NCBI GenBank assembly: GCA_049301135.1
Contig: JBAQKP010000282.1
Coordinates: 1-28,006, forward strand
Direction of reading: 5' to 3'
DNA: 28,006 nt
Source of the DNA: JAYXXU01 sp049301135
GTDB lineage: Bacteria > Pseudomonadota > Gammaproteobacteria > Pseudomonadales > Moraxellaceae
Shown here: in pieces, positions 1 to 9,100 of the stretch
How the letters are laid out: the number at the start of each line of letters is the position of its first letter
How positions within the stretch are numbered: the first letter of the stretch is position 1
Program-made: the position numbers and the translations under genes
Notes under the pieces: model-generated
Seen by the model: only the letters and a program-made list of their open reading frames with translations
What the model was told of the DNA's origin: nothing
Database searches by the model: none

Positions 1-430
1 AAAAATTGAAATCTACACAACCCAAAATTCATCCTCAGAAATTTTGCACTGTGAAATTTCGCAGATGCTTTGGCGTGCAGCTGAAAACTTCAACTTGTAA
101 AATTTAAAATTCGTATGCTGACCACACCGCAACACCCGACCAACTTTTTAAAAAATCAAACAGCCTTGCCGCACGCGCTGCATAAATTAGACGATAAATT
201 CACAAGAGCTGCTCAAGCCCCATCTGCCGATTTGCAAAATTAAATGGGAAAAATTTGAATCTAGCCTAACTTAGCCAGCTACAACTTCATGCTGACATTT
301 GCGCATCCACGCTACTCCATCACGGTAAATCTACCCCAACAAACCTATAGATTTCGGGAGCCCCGAACCCCTGAAGAACTGTCACACACCATGCAGCTCT
401 GCTACTGGGATAAAAAGCCAATATATACAT
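1..430. other. AT-rich stretch without a recognisable gene
   Basis: I see no open reading frame with a ribosome-binding site and no protein-family signal on either strand. The stretch is rich in A/T runs and may be plasmid backbone upstream of the iteron-like repeats that follow. Nothing else can be supported. Confidence 0.5.
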
Positions 431-440
431 AGGTTTACGG

Positions 441-538
441 TGTATTACAGCTAGCGCGAAAGTGTATGACAGCTATTTTTTATTCTGAATATGATTAATA
501 TATTCATAGGCTTATGAGTAATATTTGTATTACAGCTA
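441..538 (+). repeat. Iteron-like direct repeats, possible plasmid origin
   Basis: The 13-mer TGTATTACAGCTA occurs at 441-453 and 526-538, with a one-base variant (TGTATGACAGCTA) at 463-475. The spacings are 22 and 63 bp, close to whole helical turns. Between the second and third copies lies an inverted repeat with 7-bp arms (TGAATAT at 486-492, ATATTCA at 500-506). An AT-rich tract follows at about 566-580, and then a gene start with a good ribosome-binding site at 613. That order (iterons, AT-rich DNA, gene) is typical of theta-plasmid origins upstream of rep. The rep identity is inference, because the gene is cut off after eight codons. Confidence 0.4.
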
Positions 539-612
539 AAATTTAAATACACTAGGTTAGATTTTTAAAAAATAGAGTATGACGAATGCGTAGACAAGCA
601 GGAGAATCAGCC

Positions 613-636
613 ATGCTCACGGTAAGAATAGTAAGG
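613..636 (+). pseudogene. 5' remnant of a gene truncated by the IS element
   Basis: An ATG at 613 has a strong Shine-Dalgarno AGGAG at 600-604, eight bases upstream. The frame reads M-L-T-V-R-I-V-R and then enters the left end of the IS at 637, meeting a stop inside the IS. The remaining gene is not found on the other side of the IS. With iteron-like repeats just upstream, a replication-initiator gene is one possibility, but eight codons cannot identify it. Confidence 0.35.
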
Positions 637-662
637 TGCTCCCCATTGTCTAGACCAATAAT

Positions 663-1478
663 TCACTGAATTAAGATAGCAGCGGGTTGATAAACTTCCT
701 GCTGTTCTGACGGGCTTGTACCCGCCAAATACACCTGCGCAGGGGTTCTGTACCCTAACGACTGATGCAGCCGTTCGTGGTTGTAAAACTCAAAATACTG
801 CCTCAGCCCAGACCGTGCATCCTGCACCGTCTGTATCTCCTGCAAATACACATGCTCGTACTTCACCGTGCGCCACAGCCGCTCAACGAAGATATTATCC
901 AGTGCGCGCCCCCTACCGTCCATGCTGATCTGAATCGACTGATCCAGCAGCGGCTGCGTAAAGCGAGGCGTCGTGAACTGTGCGCCTTGGTCTGTGTTAA
1001 AAATCTCACAACGATGACCTTTGATCAGTAAGCCGGTAATCGTATCTATGCAAAAGTCTGCCTCTAGTGTCGTGCTTATCGACCAATCCAGTACATAGCG
1101 GCTATACCAGTCGATCACCGCCATTAAGTACACAAAGCCTCTGGCAAGTCGAATGTAGGTAATGTCAGTACTCCAGACTTGATCACAACGCACAATCGGC
1201 AGCCCACGCAGCAAGTACGGATAAACAGGGTGTGCTGCGTTGCCCTTGCTGGTATTGGGCTTCTGATACACCACTTCCAAGCCCATCAGGCGCAATAAAC
1301 GCCGAACTCGCTTCGGGTTGACTGCATGTCCCTGCCGACGCAGGTAAGCCGTCATTCGTCTGACCCCGTAAAACGGGGTCTTGGTGTACTGCTCATCCAA
1401 CAAGTGCATCAGCATTAAGTCGGTTGGGTCTACTGGCCTCGGCTGATAATACAGGCTTGAACGATTGATGCTCAGCAA
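663..1478 (-). CDS. IS3-family transposase OrfB, DDE catalytic part
   Basis: This encodes the catalytic half of an IS3-family transposase (rve integrase core). It has an HTH_21-like N-terminal part, then VWSTDITYI with the first Asp, FNTDQGAQFT with the second Asp, and DNIFVERLWRTVKYE with the catalytic Glu, ending with the typical NHERLHQSLGYRTPAQVY. The listed start is a TTG, but the frame is open upstream to the A8G run at 1560-1567. The natural product is therefore the OrfAB fusion made by -1 slippage rather than free OrfB. OrfB itself shows no damage; transposition would depend on the broken orfA. Confidence 0.85.
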   Translation of the reverse strand: MLSINRSSLYYQPRPVDPTDLMLMHLLDEQYTKTPFYGVRRMTAYLRRQGHAVNPKRVRRLLRLMGLEVVYQKPNTSKGNAAHPVYPYLLRGLPIVRCDQVWSTDITYIRLARGFVYLMAVIDWYSRYVLDWSISTTLEADFCIDTITGLLIKGHRCEIFNTDQGAQFTTPRFTQPLLDQSIQISMDGRGRALDNIFVERLWRTVKYEHVYLQEIQTVQDARSGLRQYFEFYNHERLHQSLGYRTPAQVYLAGTSPSEQQEVYQPAAILIQ

Positions 1479-1540
1479 GGCACATTGTTGCCTGAGACTA
1501 AACGCTGCATCATTCGCATCAAGCCACTGCTTACGCTCAG

Positions 1541-1831
1541 CTAGGGCAGCATCGAGGACTTTTTTTTAAGCCAATCTCGTTCGGAAACCACTTGCCCAAG
1601 CTGTCGGTATAGCTCATCAATCAACGCTTGCTGATCCTGCCCAGCTGCTTGCTTGTGAGTAGCAAATACTGTGGGAATCGCCTCTAGTGCCTGCTTCTTC
1701 CAGTTGTGGATTTGAGTGGCATGCACTGCCTATTCTGCGGTCAGTTCGTTGAGCGTCTTGTGCTGCTTGATCGCTTCAATCGCAACTTTGGCCTTGAACT
1801 CAGCACTATGACGTTTACGCACATTCGCCAT
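1541..1831 (-). pseudogene. IS3-family orfA with in-frame stop codon
   Basis: The gene starts at the ATG at 1831 and reads M-A-N-V-R-K-R-H-S-A-E-F-K, the usual opening of an IS3-family helix-turn-helix orfA. Codon 34 is TAG (1732-1730). The frame then continues A-V-H-A-T-Q-I-H-N-W-K-K-Q and runs through the leucine-zipper-like region to the slippery A8G run and the stop at 1541. The position normally holds a Tyr in this family (inference), so a TAT/TAC to TAG change is the simplest explanation. Without readthrough no OrfAB fusion can form. A restart at the GTG at 1726 would lack the N-terminal DNA-binding helices. Confidence 0.8.
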
Positions 1832-2107
1832 GACTTACCTCGCTTCATGGGTCGTGCCACTATCTTAACTGCTGGTCTAGTTTTCGGGGAGCATCATAGG
1901 GTGCTGTATTGACCATAGCAGCCTGATACTCGACGCGGGTATTTTTGTAGATTGTGGAAACACGCCTATCAAAACACACCGGCCTTGATCGTTGAGGGTT
2001 ACAGAGCGCAGAGTCAACTGCCCACCCATTTTTGAGCCTGATTCAAGATTGCTGCTGCACTGGGTCGGTTTACCTACCTGACTAGGCTCATTTAAGTAGC
2101 CAAAATT

Positions 2108-2181
2108 AACCTAGCTCAATAGACTTGCTCTAGCTATTATTGGCTAGGTTCGTGTAGACTAGGCCGTTAGGGTATACCCTA
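2108..2181. promoter_or_regulatory. Candidate res site of the adjacent resolvase
   Basis: The 329 bp between the IS and the resolvase gene hold no reading frame worth calling. The part nearest the resolvase has an imperfect inverted repeat (2108-2122 against 2134-2150, built on AACCTAGC) and a perfect 14-bp palindrome TAGGGTATACCCTA at 2168-2181. Serine resolvases of Tn3-type elements usually act at such a site directly upstream of their own gene. The assignment rests on position and symmetry only. Confidence 0.4.
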
Positions 2182-2222
2182 TTAAGCTATTTTCAGCCCC
2201 TATCAACTCGGAACAGCCAATC

Positions 2223-2855
2223 ATGAATGTCGCTCGCTTGTACCTGCGTGTCAGTACCGATGAACAAGATCTCGCCCGTCAGGCTTCTGTAGAAGCAAAT
2301 GCGCGTCAGGCCGGTTACTACATCGCGGGTATCTATCGGGAGAAAGCTTCGGGTGCTCGGGTGGATCGTCCTGAGCTATTGCGGATGATTGCTGACCTAC
2401 AGTCGGGTGAGGTAGTCATCGCTGAGAAGATGGATCGCCTGAGCCGTCTGCCATTGCCAGAGGCAGAGCAGTTAATCGCTGCGATTCGTGCCAAAGGCGC
2501 ACGATTGGCGATTCCGGGGTTGGTGGATTTATCTGACATGGCGCGGGCAGCAGATGGGATTGCCAAGATTGTGTTGGAGTCTACCCAAGAGATGTTGCTC
2601 AAACTTGCCTTACAAATGGCGCGTGATGATTACGAAACGCGACGTGACCGCCAGCAGCAGGGCATTGCCTTGGCAAAGGCATCAGGCAAGTACGCTGGAC
2701 GCAAACCTGATTTGGTGATGCAGCAGCGTATTATTGCACTACGCAAGGCAGGCTATTCGATCCGCGCTACTGCCGACATGGCGGGCTGTAGCCAGAGTCA
2801 GGTTAAACGGATTTGGGCGAGGTGGTCACTACCAATGAAGGATTCATCATCATAA
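2223..2855 (+). CDS. Serine recombinase (resolvase/invertase family)
   Basis: This is a 210-residue serine site-specific recombinase. The N-terminal catalytic domain begins LYLRVSTDEQ, with Arg9 and nucleophile Ser11, and continues with the conserved EKMDRLSR block around residue 70. A long helix follows (residues about 115-145), then a C-terminal helix-turn-helix DNA-binding segment, SIRATADMAGCSQSQVKRIW. The protein has the usual length of small resolvases and looks intact. It would resolve cointegrates or maintain plasmid monomers by acting at the res-like site upstream. No transposase gene is next to it, so its parent transposon is not in view. It differs clearly from the two other serine recombinases in this window. 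Confidence 0.88.
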   Translation: MNVARLYLRVSTDEQDLARQASVEANARQAGYYIAGIYREKASGARVDRPELLRMIADLQSGEVVIAEKMDRLSRLPLPEAEQLIAAIRAKGARLAIPGLVDLSDMARAADGIAKIVLESTQEMLLKLALQMARDDYETRRDRQQQGIALAKASGKYAGRKPDLVMQQRIIALRKAGYSIRATADMAGCSQSQVKRIWARWSLPMKDSSS

Positions 2856-2997
2856 GCATCTGCCAAGTTGTATTGAGTACAGAGAAGGCTTTAGTTAGGT
2901 TAGTGCTCTGACATCTACTTTGAAAAACGACAGCATACGAGCAAAAGTCAGTGCTCTCAGGTATACTCAGCTTGTCGCAAAATTTCTTGGATTTAGC

Positions 2998-3387
2998 TTG
3001 CGCCATTTAGTGATTATGCTGCTGTGTTGTTTATTGCCACTCCAAGGCGCTTGGAGCTTGGCAGCGCAGTTCTGTCTGCATCATGCTGATGGCCAGCAAA
3101 ATCACTGGGGTCATCACCAGCATTCACCACATCATGGCGATCAAAGCGAATACCAAGAAATTGACTCTAAAAAGATGCCAATCGACCATGACGATCATAC
3201 GTTGACAGCAGATACACTATTTGAGTTACTGGCTTTCACTGAGCCATTGAGTCGTCATATACAGAGCACTCCTCCCATTCTAGCACCACCGTTTTATCGC
3301 TCACCTAACATAGAAATTCCGACTCCTCCCAGTCGCTTACCCCATGGTTCACACCATCGGGGTAGGCTGGTTGCTTTGGATATTTAA
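2998..3387 (+). CDS. czcI: Small His-rich secreted protein, CzcI-like
   Basis: This is a small exported protein opening a czc operon. A hydrophobic signal region (RHLVIMLLCCLLPLQGAWS) is followed by a mature part rich in His (FCLHHADGQQNHWGHHQHS, then HDDH) and a C-terminal proline-rich stretch, IPTPPSRLPHG. CzcI-like proteins of this build precede czcC in many czc operons and are thought to modulate metal response or bind zinc; the exact role is poorly known. The frame extends upstream to a TTG at 2920, but a TATACT -10-like box at 2962-2967 and the signal-peptide position favour TTG 2998 or ATG 3016. No start has a strong ribosome-binding site, so the N-terminus is uncertain. Confidence 0.7.
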   Translation: MRHLVIMLLCCLLPLQGAWSLAAQFCLHHADGQQNHWGHHQHSPHHGDQSEYQEIDSKKMPIDHDDHTLTADTLFELLAFTEPLSRHIQSTPPILAPPFYRSPNIEIPTPPSRLPHGSHHRGRLVALDI

Positions 3388-3398
3388 TTAAATATCCA
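3377..3398. repeat. Perfect 22-bp palindrome over the czcI stop codon
   Basis: The core GGATATTTAATTAAATATCC (3378-3397) is self-complementary and extends by one pair on each side. It covers the czcI stop codon TAA (3385-3387). Just before it, 3339-3363 can form a second hairpin (ACCCCATGGT against ACCAT-C-GGGGT, with one bulged C). Neither is followed by a T-run, so a classic terminator is unlikely. A dimeric operator or an mRNA processing or coupling element are possibilities. Confidence 0.6.
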
Positions 3399-3402
3399 GC
3401 AT

Positions 3403-3442
3403 CCGACCTGCCTAACTCATGTTTTGATTTAGCGGAGGTCGG
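3403..3442 (+). promoter_or_regulatory. Stem that would sequester the czcC ribosome-binding site
   Basis: CCGACCTGCC at 3403-3412 is complementary to GGAGGTCGG at 3434-3442: seven continuous pairs, a bulged G, then two more pairs. The right arm contains the czcC Shine-Dalgarno GGAGG (3434-3438). The left arm starts 16 nt after the czcI stop. In mRNA this could hide the czcC start until a ribosome finishing czcI disturbs it. The complementarity is seen directly; the regulatory role is inferred. Confidence 0.45.
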
Positions 3443-3446
3443 TTTG

Positions 3447-4850
3447 ATGAAAATTTCAAACCCTTTAACACTACTGATATCCCTGTTGATTTATACAACG
3501 CCGCAGAGTGTACAGGCGCAGCAATCTGTTGACAGTTCTTCATTAAGCGCACCACTTGAACCCAAGCTTGAGCAATTAAAGGCTCAATTGTGGTCAGCTC
3601 AAGCCAATTCATCGGTCTGGCAACAACGTCAGGATCTCACTCAAACACGACTTCGACAAGCCATAGCACCGTATAATCCGAGCGTGGATATTGCAGCAAC
3701 TGGTTGGCGTTCAGGGCAGCGTGAACAGACGTTTGCACTCAGCCAACCTGTAGACGTTTGGGGTCAGCGCAAAGCGCAGCAGCAGGTGCTCAGTCAGCAG
3801 CTTGATGCTGAGCGGTTGCGTCAGTCGCGCTACCAAGCGGAGTTTGAGGTGCTGTTCAATGCCCACGTAGCGTTGGTCTTAAACGCCAATCGCACAGCAC
3901 ACATCGCACAGCAACAGCTTCAACTCCAACAAGAAGCCCTCGTAGCCGCCCAACAACGCTTTACAGCAGGTGCGATTGCTCAGGTTGAGGTGCAACGTAT
4001 CGCGCTCCAAGTGACTCGCCTACAAAATCAGCATCAGCAAACCTTATGGCAGCAGGAACAAGCCGCTCAGCAGTTTCTATCAATTGGCTCGGCCGCCAAC
4101 ATCAACATGCCCACATCAGCACAGGTCATGCAGTGGCGCTTAGATCCACCCGCCTTACAAACGATCCAAGCGGATCGTTTAGACGACTTAATGCTAGCCG
4201 AAGCACAACAAAACCTGCGATTGATTGAGGCACAGCAGCGGCAGCTACATACGCAAGCACGTGGTAACCCGACGGTCAGTTTGGGAATGCAGCGTGAAGA
4301 AAGTAACGACATCAACACCAGCAATACCCGTTTAATGTTGGGTGTCAGCATGCCAATCAATTTATTTCGCAATAACCTACCACAACAGTTTGCCTTGCAA
4401 ACACAGTTGCAGTGGCAAATGCAGTCCTCACAGCAGTTGGTCACACAGCGTCAGCGGCAAGTTGCGATGCTGAGTGCACGTAATCAACAGTACCGTGAGC
4501 AACTGCAACAGTTTCGAGACAATATCTTGCCTGCCACAGAACAAGTACGCCAGAAAACATGGCTTGGTTTCAAAGCAGGCAAATTTTCTTTATTGGATGC
4601 GCAGCAAGCGCAGCGTGACGTACTAGAAGCGATACAAATGGCTTCAGAACTGGAGAGCAACATCTGGCAAGTCACGGCTGATTTGGCCGCCTTAAGCGTA
4701 GGTTGGGAACCTGAACGTCTTGATCTTGCCGACCCAGTGGTATTGCAACAGCAGTGGAGCCAATGGCAACAGTCGCTGTGGTCAAGTGCCAATACTTTGA
4801 TTAACAACACGTTCGAGATGAGCAGTTCACTGTCAGGAGAAAACCCATGA
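3447..4850 (+). CDS. czcC: CzcC-type outer-membrane channel of an RND metal efflux system
   Basis: This encodes the TolC-family outer-membrane factor (467 residues) that gives the CzcCBA complex its exit duct. A signal peptide ends near SVQAQQS, followed by two long glutamine-rich coiled-coil repeats typical of outer-membrane efflux proteins. The second repeat includes NPTVSLGMQREES and VSMPINLFRNN. The ATG at 3447 is preferred because GGAGG lies eight bases upstream; the TTG directly before it would be too close. The stop overlaps the czcB start (ATGA), showing translational coupling. Neighbouring CzcB and CzcA support Zn/Cd/Co export rather than drug efflux. The substrate cannot be read from this protein alone. 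Confidence 0.9.
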   Translation: MKISNPLTLLISLLIYTTPQSVQAQQSVDSSSLSAPLEPKLEQLKAQLWSAQANSSVWQQRQDLTQTRLRQAIAPYNPSVDIAATGWRSGQREQTFALSQPVDVWGQRKAQQQVLSQQLDAERLRQSRYQAEFEVLFNAHVALVLNANRTAHIAQQQLQLQQEALVAAQQRFTAGAIAQVEVQRIALQVTRLQNQHQQTLWQQEQAAQQFLSIGSAANINMPTSAQVMQWRLDPPALQTIQADRLDDLMLAEAQQNLRLIEAQQRQLHTQARGNPTVSLGMQREESNDINTSNTRLMLGVSMPINLFRNNLPQQFALQTQLQWQMQSSQQLVTQRQRQVAMLSARNQQYREQLQQFRDNILPATEQVRQKTWLGFKAGKFSLLDAQQAQRDVLEAIQMASELESNIWQVTADLAALSVGWEPERLDLADPVVLQQQWSQWQQSLWSSANTLINNTFEMSSSLSGENP

Positions 4851-6145
4851 ACAAAAGAAATGCGTTTATCATTGCTGCAATCGTAGCAATTGCTATGGCA
4901 GTGGGTGTTTACCTATGGCGCTTCTCATCTGTAGCAACTCAGCACAATAACGAAGCATCAGGTCATGATAATCATGCAGCAGAAAGCAACCACAGTGATG
5001 AATCACACGTTGAAAAAGAAGCTGGTCATGAAAATGAAACAGCGGATGAGCATCAAGAAGAAGCTGGTCACGAAGGGGAGGCGGGTCATGAAGAAGAAAA
5101 AACTGGTGTTACCCTAACAACGGCACAATTGTCTGATTTAGGGGTCAAGCTTGCCACGGTTGGCAGTACCCGTTATGCCAAACCGATGCGCTTTTCAGGT
5201 GAAATTAAATTCAATATTGACCAGCAATACCAAGTGACTGCGCCGTTGCAGGCACGCGTCGAGCAGATCCATGCGCAGCTCGGTCAGTACGTTAACAAAG
5301 GCCAACCGTTAGCGACCTTATGGGTTCCTGAGTTAATTGGCATGCAACGAGATATCGAGCAAAACCGTGCCAAACTAAAATTGAATCAGCAAGAATATCA
5401 GCGTGAGCAGTCATTGTTTCGACAAGGCGTGACTGCTCAAAGAGATGTGCAAGCTGCTGAATATAATTCAAAATTAGCACAAATTGAGCTGGATGCCAGC
5501 ATTGCACAACTCAACGGCTACCAAAGCTCGCTATCTGCTGCGAATGGCCGTGTGGTATTACGTGCACCTGCTTCTGGCACGATCTCACAACGGAGCATTT
5601 CATTGGGGCAAATGGTCTCTACCAGTATGCCGCTTTATAGTATTTCAGCACTTGAATCTTCTTGGGTCGAATTTGCTGTCCCCGTGAGTCAGGCGGATCG
5701 TATTCAAGCAGGCATGTCGGTACAAATTGAGGCACAAGGGCAACGTGCTGTCACGGGTCGTGTGCTGCAAATCAGCAGCCAAGCGGACCCCCAAACACGA
5801 CAGCTATTGGTACGCGCACAAGTTAATGAGGCAGCCGTCTGGTTCAAGCCGAATATCTGGGTTGATGTGACAGTAGGTGGTGAATCGCAAGTGATTAATC
5901 TTGCAGTCCCAGCCAACGCTATTCAAAGCCTGAACGGACAAACCGTAGTTTTTATTGCCAAAAACAGTGCAGAGGCCAAAGACAGTTATGAGTTTCACCC
6001 ACAGCCCGTCAGCTCTACACCACTAGAAGGTAGCGACTGGGTGCAGGTGACCGCTGGGATAACGGCTGGACAGCAATATGCCAGTAGTGAAACATTCCTG
6101 CTGAAATCCGAAATCGAAAAATCGGAGGCCAGCCATGAGCACTAA
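4847..6145 (+). CDS. czcB: CzcB-type periplasmic adaptor with His-rich N-terminus
   Basis: This is the membrane-fusion protein (432 residues) linking the inner-membrane pump CzcA with CzcC. One N-terminal membrane anchor (residues about 7-26) is followed by an acidic His-rich region (about 37-85, with repeats such as EAGHEGEAGHEEEK). The barrel-sandwich halves follow (VTAPLQARVEQIHAQLGQYV and VVLRAPASGTISQRSISLG), enclosing a coiled-coil hairpin, then the beta-barrel and C-terminal domain. A His-rich N-terminus is known for CzcB-like adaptors and probably binds zinc. GGAGA-type Shine-Dalgarno bases lie before the ATG, and the gene overlaps czcC by four bases and czcA by eleven. Confidence 0.92.
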   Translation: MNKRNAFIIAAIVAIAMAVGVYLWRFSSVATQHNNEASGHDNHAAESNHSDESHVEKEAGHENETADEHQEEAGHEGEAGHEEEKTGVTLTTAQLSDLGVKLATVGSTRYAKPMRFSGEIKFNIDQQYQVTAPLQARVEQIHAQLGQYVNKGQPLATLWVPELIGMQRDIEQNRAKLKLNQQEYQREQSLFRQGVTAQRDVQAAEYNSKLAQIELDASIAQLNGYQSSLSAANGRVVLRAPASGTISQRSISLGQMVSTSMPLYSISALESSWVEFAVPVSQADRIQAGMSVQIEAQGQRAVTGRVLQISSQADPQTRQLLVRAQVNEAAVWFKPNIWVDVTVGGESQVINLAVPANAIQSLNGQTVVFIAKNSAEAKDSYEFHPQPVSSTPLEGSDWVQVTAGITAGQQYASSETFLLKSEIEKSEASHEH

Positions 6146-9100
6146 GCCGTCGCCTAACCCGAAAAAGCATAACGCTGATCCTCAGTCCGACATAGACCAA
6201 GCATCTGGCTGGTTTGACCAACTGATTCAAGGCTCAATCCGCCTGCGTGGCTGGATTATGCTGCTCATGCTTGGTTTGGTGGCACTGGGAATTTGGAGTT
6301 ATCTGCGTTTGCCGATTGATGCTGTTCCCGATATCACCAACGTACAAGTGCAAATCAACAGCGATGCGGTGGGTTATACCACTCCTGAAGTAGAACAGCA
6401 GATCACTTACCCCATCGAAACGGCAATGGGAGGGCTGCCCAAGCTGGCGTATACCCGTTCAATTTCTCGTTACGGTCTGTCACAAGTGACAGTTGTATTT
6501 GAGGATGGCACAGATATTTACTTTGCGCGCCAAATGATCGCTGAGCGCTTGCAGGAGGTGAGTGCCCAACTGCCTGAAGCAATTGAACCGACGATGTCGC
6601 CGGTTTCAACAGGACTTGGTGAGATTTTTCAATGGGCGCTGGTTGCCGATCCAGCAGCGAGACGTGAAGACGGACAGCCCTATACTGCAACTGACTTGCG
6701 TGAATTACAAGATTGGGTTGTGCGCCCACAGTTGCGGCTGGTTTCTGGGGTTGCTGAAGTCAATACCATCGGTGGTTTACTGCGTGAATACCAAGTCGTG
6801 CCACAGCGTGATCGTTTGGCGGCTGTCGGACTCAACGTGGTCGATCTGGTAGAGGCATTGCAGCGCAATAACCTGAATCGTGGTGCAGGGTTTGTAGAGC
6901 GTAACGGACAACAAATCACGGTACGTTCGCCTGCGCGTTATCGGTCATTAGAGGATATTCGTAACACTCCAGTTGCCAGCCCGAATGGTCGGCCTATTCT
7001 GTTGTCTGAGGTCGCCGACGTACAGTTTGGTCAAGCACTTCGCACAGGTGCGGCAACCTATGACGGCCAAGAAACTGTACTGGGCACAGTCATGATGCTG
7101 ATGGGGGCCAACAGCCGCGATGTTGCACAAGCTGTTGTCGCCAAAATCCCTGATGTGCAGCGTAGCTTGCCTAAAGGCATCAAAATTGTTCCACTATATG
7201 ACCGGACTGACTTGGTTGATCGTGCGATTGCCACGGTACAAAAAAACCTGTCTGAAGGCGCATTACTGGTGGTTGCTGTACTATTCGCATTTCTGGGTAA
7301 TTTTAGAGCAGCATTGATCACTGCCTGCGTGATTCCATTGTCCATGCTGTGGACGCTGACCGGCATGCAGCGTTTGGGCATCAGTGCCAACTTAATGAGC
7401 TTGGGCGCATTAGATTTTGGCATTATTGTCGATGGCGCAGTGGTAATTGTTGAAAATAGCATTCGCCACTTGGCGCATCAACAAGTCGAAAAAGGTCGGT
7501 TGTTGACCCGCTCTGAACGGTTTGCAGCGGTATTTACGGCGGCCAAACAAGCCAGACGACCGCTGATTTATGGTCAGTTGATTATTCTTACGGTGTACCT
7601 GCCTATTTTTGCCTTGACTGGCGTAGAAGGCAAAATGTTTCACCCAATGGCAGCAACCGTGGTGTTGGCTCTGCTTGGCGCGATGATTCTCTCCGTGACG
7701 TTTGTGCCTGCTGCGATTGCGATGTTTGTAACGGGCAAAGTGCAAGAAAAAGAAGGACGGGTGATGCGGGTTGCCCATCGGATTTACGATGGCAGTCTTG
7801 CACAAGCTTTGCAGTTTAAATGGGCAGTGCTTGGCGCGGCAACGCTGTTTTTGGTGCTGGTGGCGATGCTGATCCCCCGTTTAGGCAGCGAGTTTGTCCC
7901 CACATTAAGTGAGGGAGATTTGGCCGTACAAGCACTACGAGCACCGAGTACGGCGCTTAATCAATCTGTCTCAATGCAGCAGCGCTTAGAGCGCGAGTTG
8001 CTCAGAAAAATCCCAGAAATCTCACATGTCTATGCACGTACCGGAACAGCAGAAGTTGCCTCTGATCCAATGCCAGTCAATATCTCAGATGCTGTTGTCT
8101 CGATCAAGCCACAACACCAATGGCCTGATCCAAGTAAGTCCCGCGATCAGTTGCGTGCAGAAGTTGAGGCTGTAGTGAATGCACAGGTTGGCAGTGCATC
8201 TGAGTTATCACAGCCGATTGAGTTGCGTTTTAACGAGCTATTGTCTGGTGTGCGCAGCGATTTAGGCGTTAAGGTGTTCGGTGATGACTTAGTGGTTTTA
8301 AAGCAAATCGCTGACCAAATCGCCACACAACTACAAGGTATTGAAGGTGCTAGCAGCGTTAACGTCGAGCAAGTGCAAGGGCTGCCGATGATTTCTGTCG
8401 AGGTCAAACGTGATGTTGCTGCACGATATGGTCTGAGTGCTGCTGATATTCAAGACAGCGTAGCCAGTCGAATCGGTGGTATGACCGCAGGGGTGATTTT
8501 TGAGGGTGACCGTCAATTTGATTTGGTGGTGAGGGATGCCGATGCCGATCAATCTCCTGAGCAACTAGCACAAATGCCGATTCCGTTGCCCGATGGCGGT
8601 TCAATCATGCTAGGACAAGTCGCACACGTTGAAATGGCGGATGCACCTGCGCAAATCAGTCGTGAAAATGGCAAGCGTCGTGTGGTGGTCTCCGTCAATG
8701 TCAACAATCGAGACTTGGGGTCGTTTGTTGCTGATGTACAGAAAACGGTCAGGCAAGTGCCACTGCCCGCAGGCTACTGGGTTGATTACGGCGGTCAGTT
8801 TGAAAATCTGCAATCCGCACAACAACGCCTGACCCTGATCGTGCCGCTGGTTTTTTTGCTGGTTGGTATGCTGTTGTATGCGATGTTCGGTCGCGTGAAA
8901 GATTGCGTGATGGTGTTGACGGGCATTCCGTTTGCGCTGACAGGTGGCGTGCTGGCGTTGTGGTTGCGCGATATTCCATTTTCGGTATCTGCTGGAGTGG
9001 GATTTATTGCACTATCTGGCGTTGCAGTGCTCAATGGGCTGGTGATGTTGTCGTTTATTAATGAGTTACGCCATGATCAAGGGCTGTCAGTTCGGCAGGC

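Larger units (their letters stand above)
637..1893 (-). mobile_element. IS3-family insertion sequence, 1257 bp, probably inactive
   Basis: Both ends start with TGCTCCCC, followed at the same spacing by CTAGACCA; 16 of the first 21 bases match between the left end (from 637) and the right end (from 1893 reading inward). Inside are orfA and orfB on the minus strand, with an A8G slippery run between them, as in the IS3 family (DDE transposase, OrfAB made by -1 frameshifting). The flanks (AAGG left, TCAT right) show no 3-4 bp target duplication, so one junction was probably altered by deletion or recombination. orfA carries an in-frame stop, so the element may no longer transpose. Confidence 0.85.

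Noticed and set aside
634..1896. Target-site duplication of the IS element
   Set aside because: Flanking bases AGG/AAGG and TCA/TCAT do not match at 3 or 4 bp.
2920..2997. Longer N-terminus for the CzcI-like protein starting at TTG 2920
   Set aside because: It puts 26 polar residues before the signal peptide, overlaps a TATACT promoter-like box and has no ribosome-binding site.
4067..4810. Cys-rich antisense frames inside czcC
   Set aside because: They arise from the many CAG/CAA glutamine codons read on the other strand. No ribosome-binding sites or family signals.
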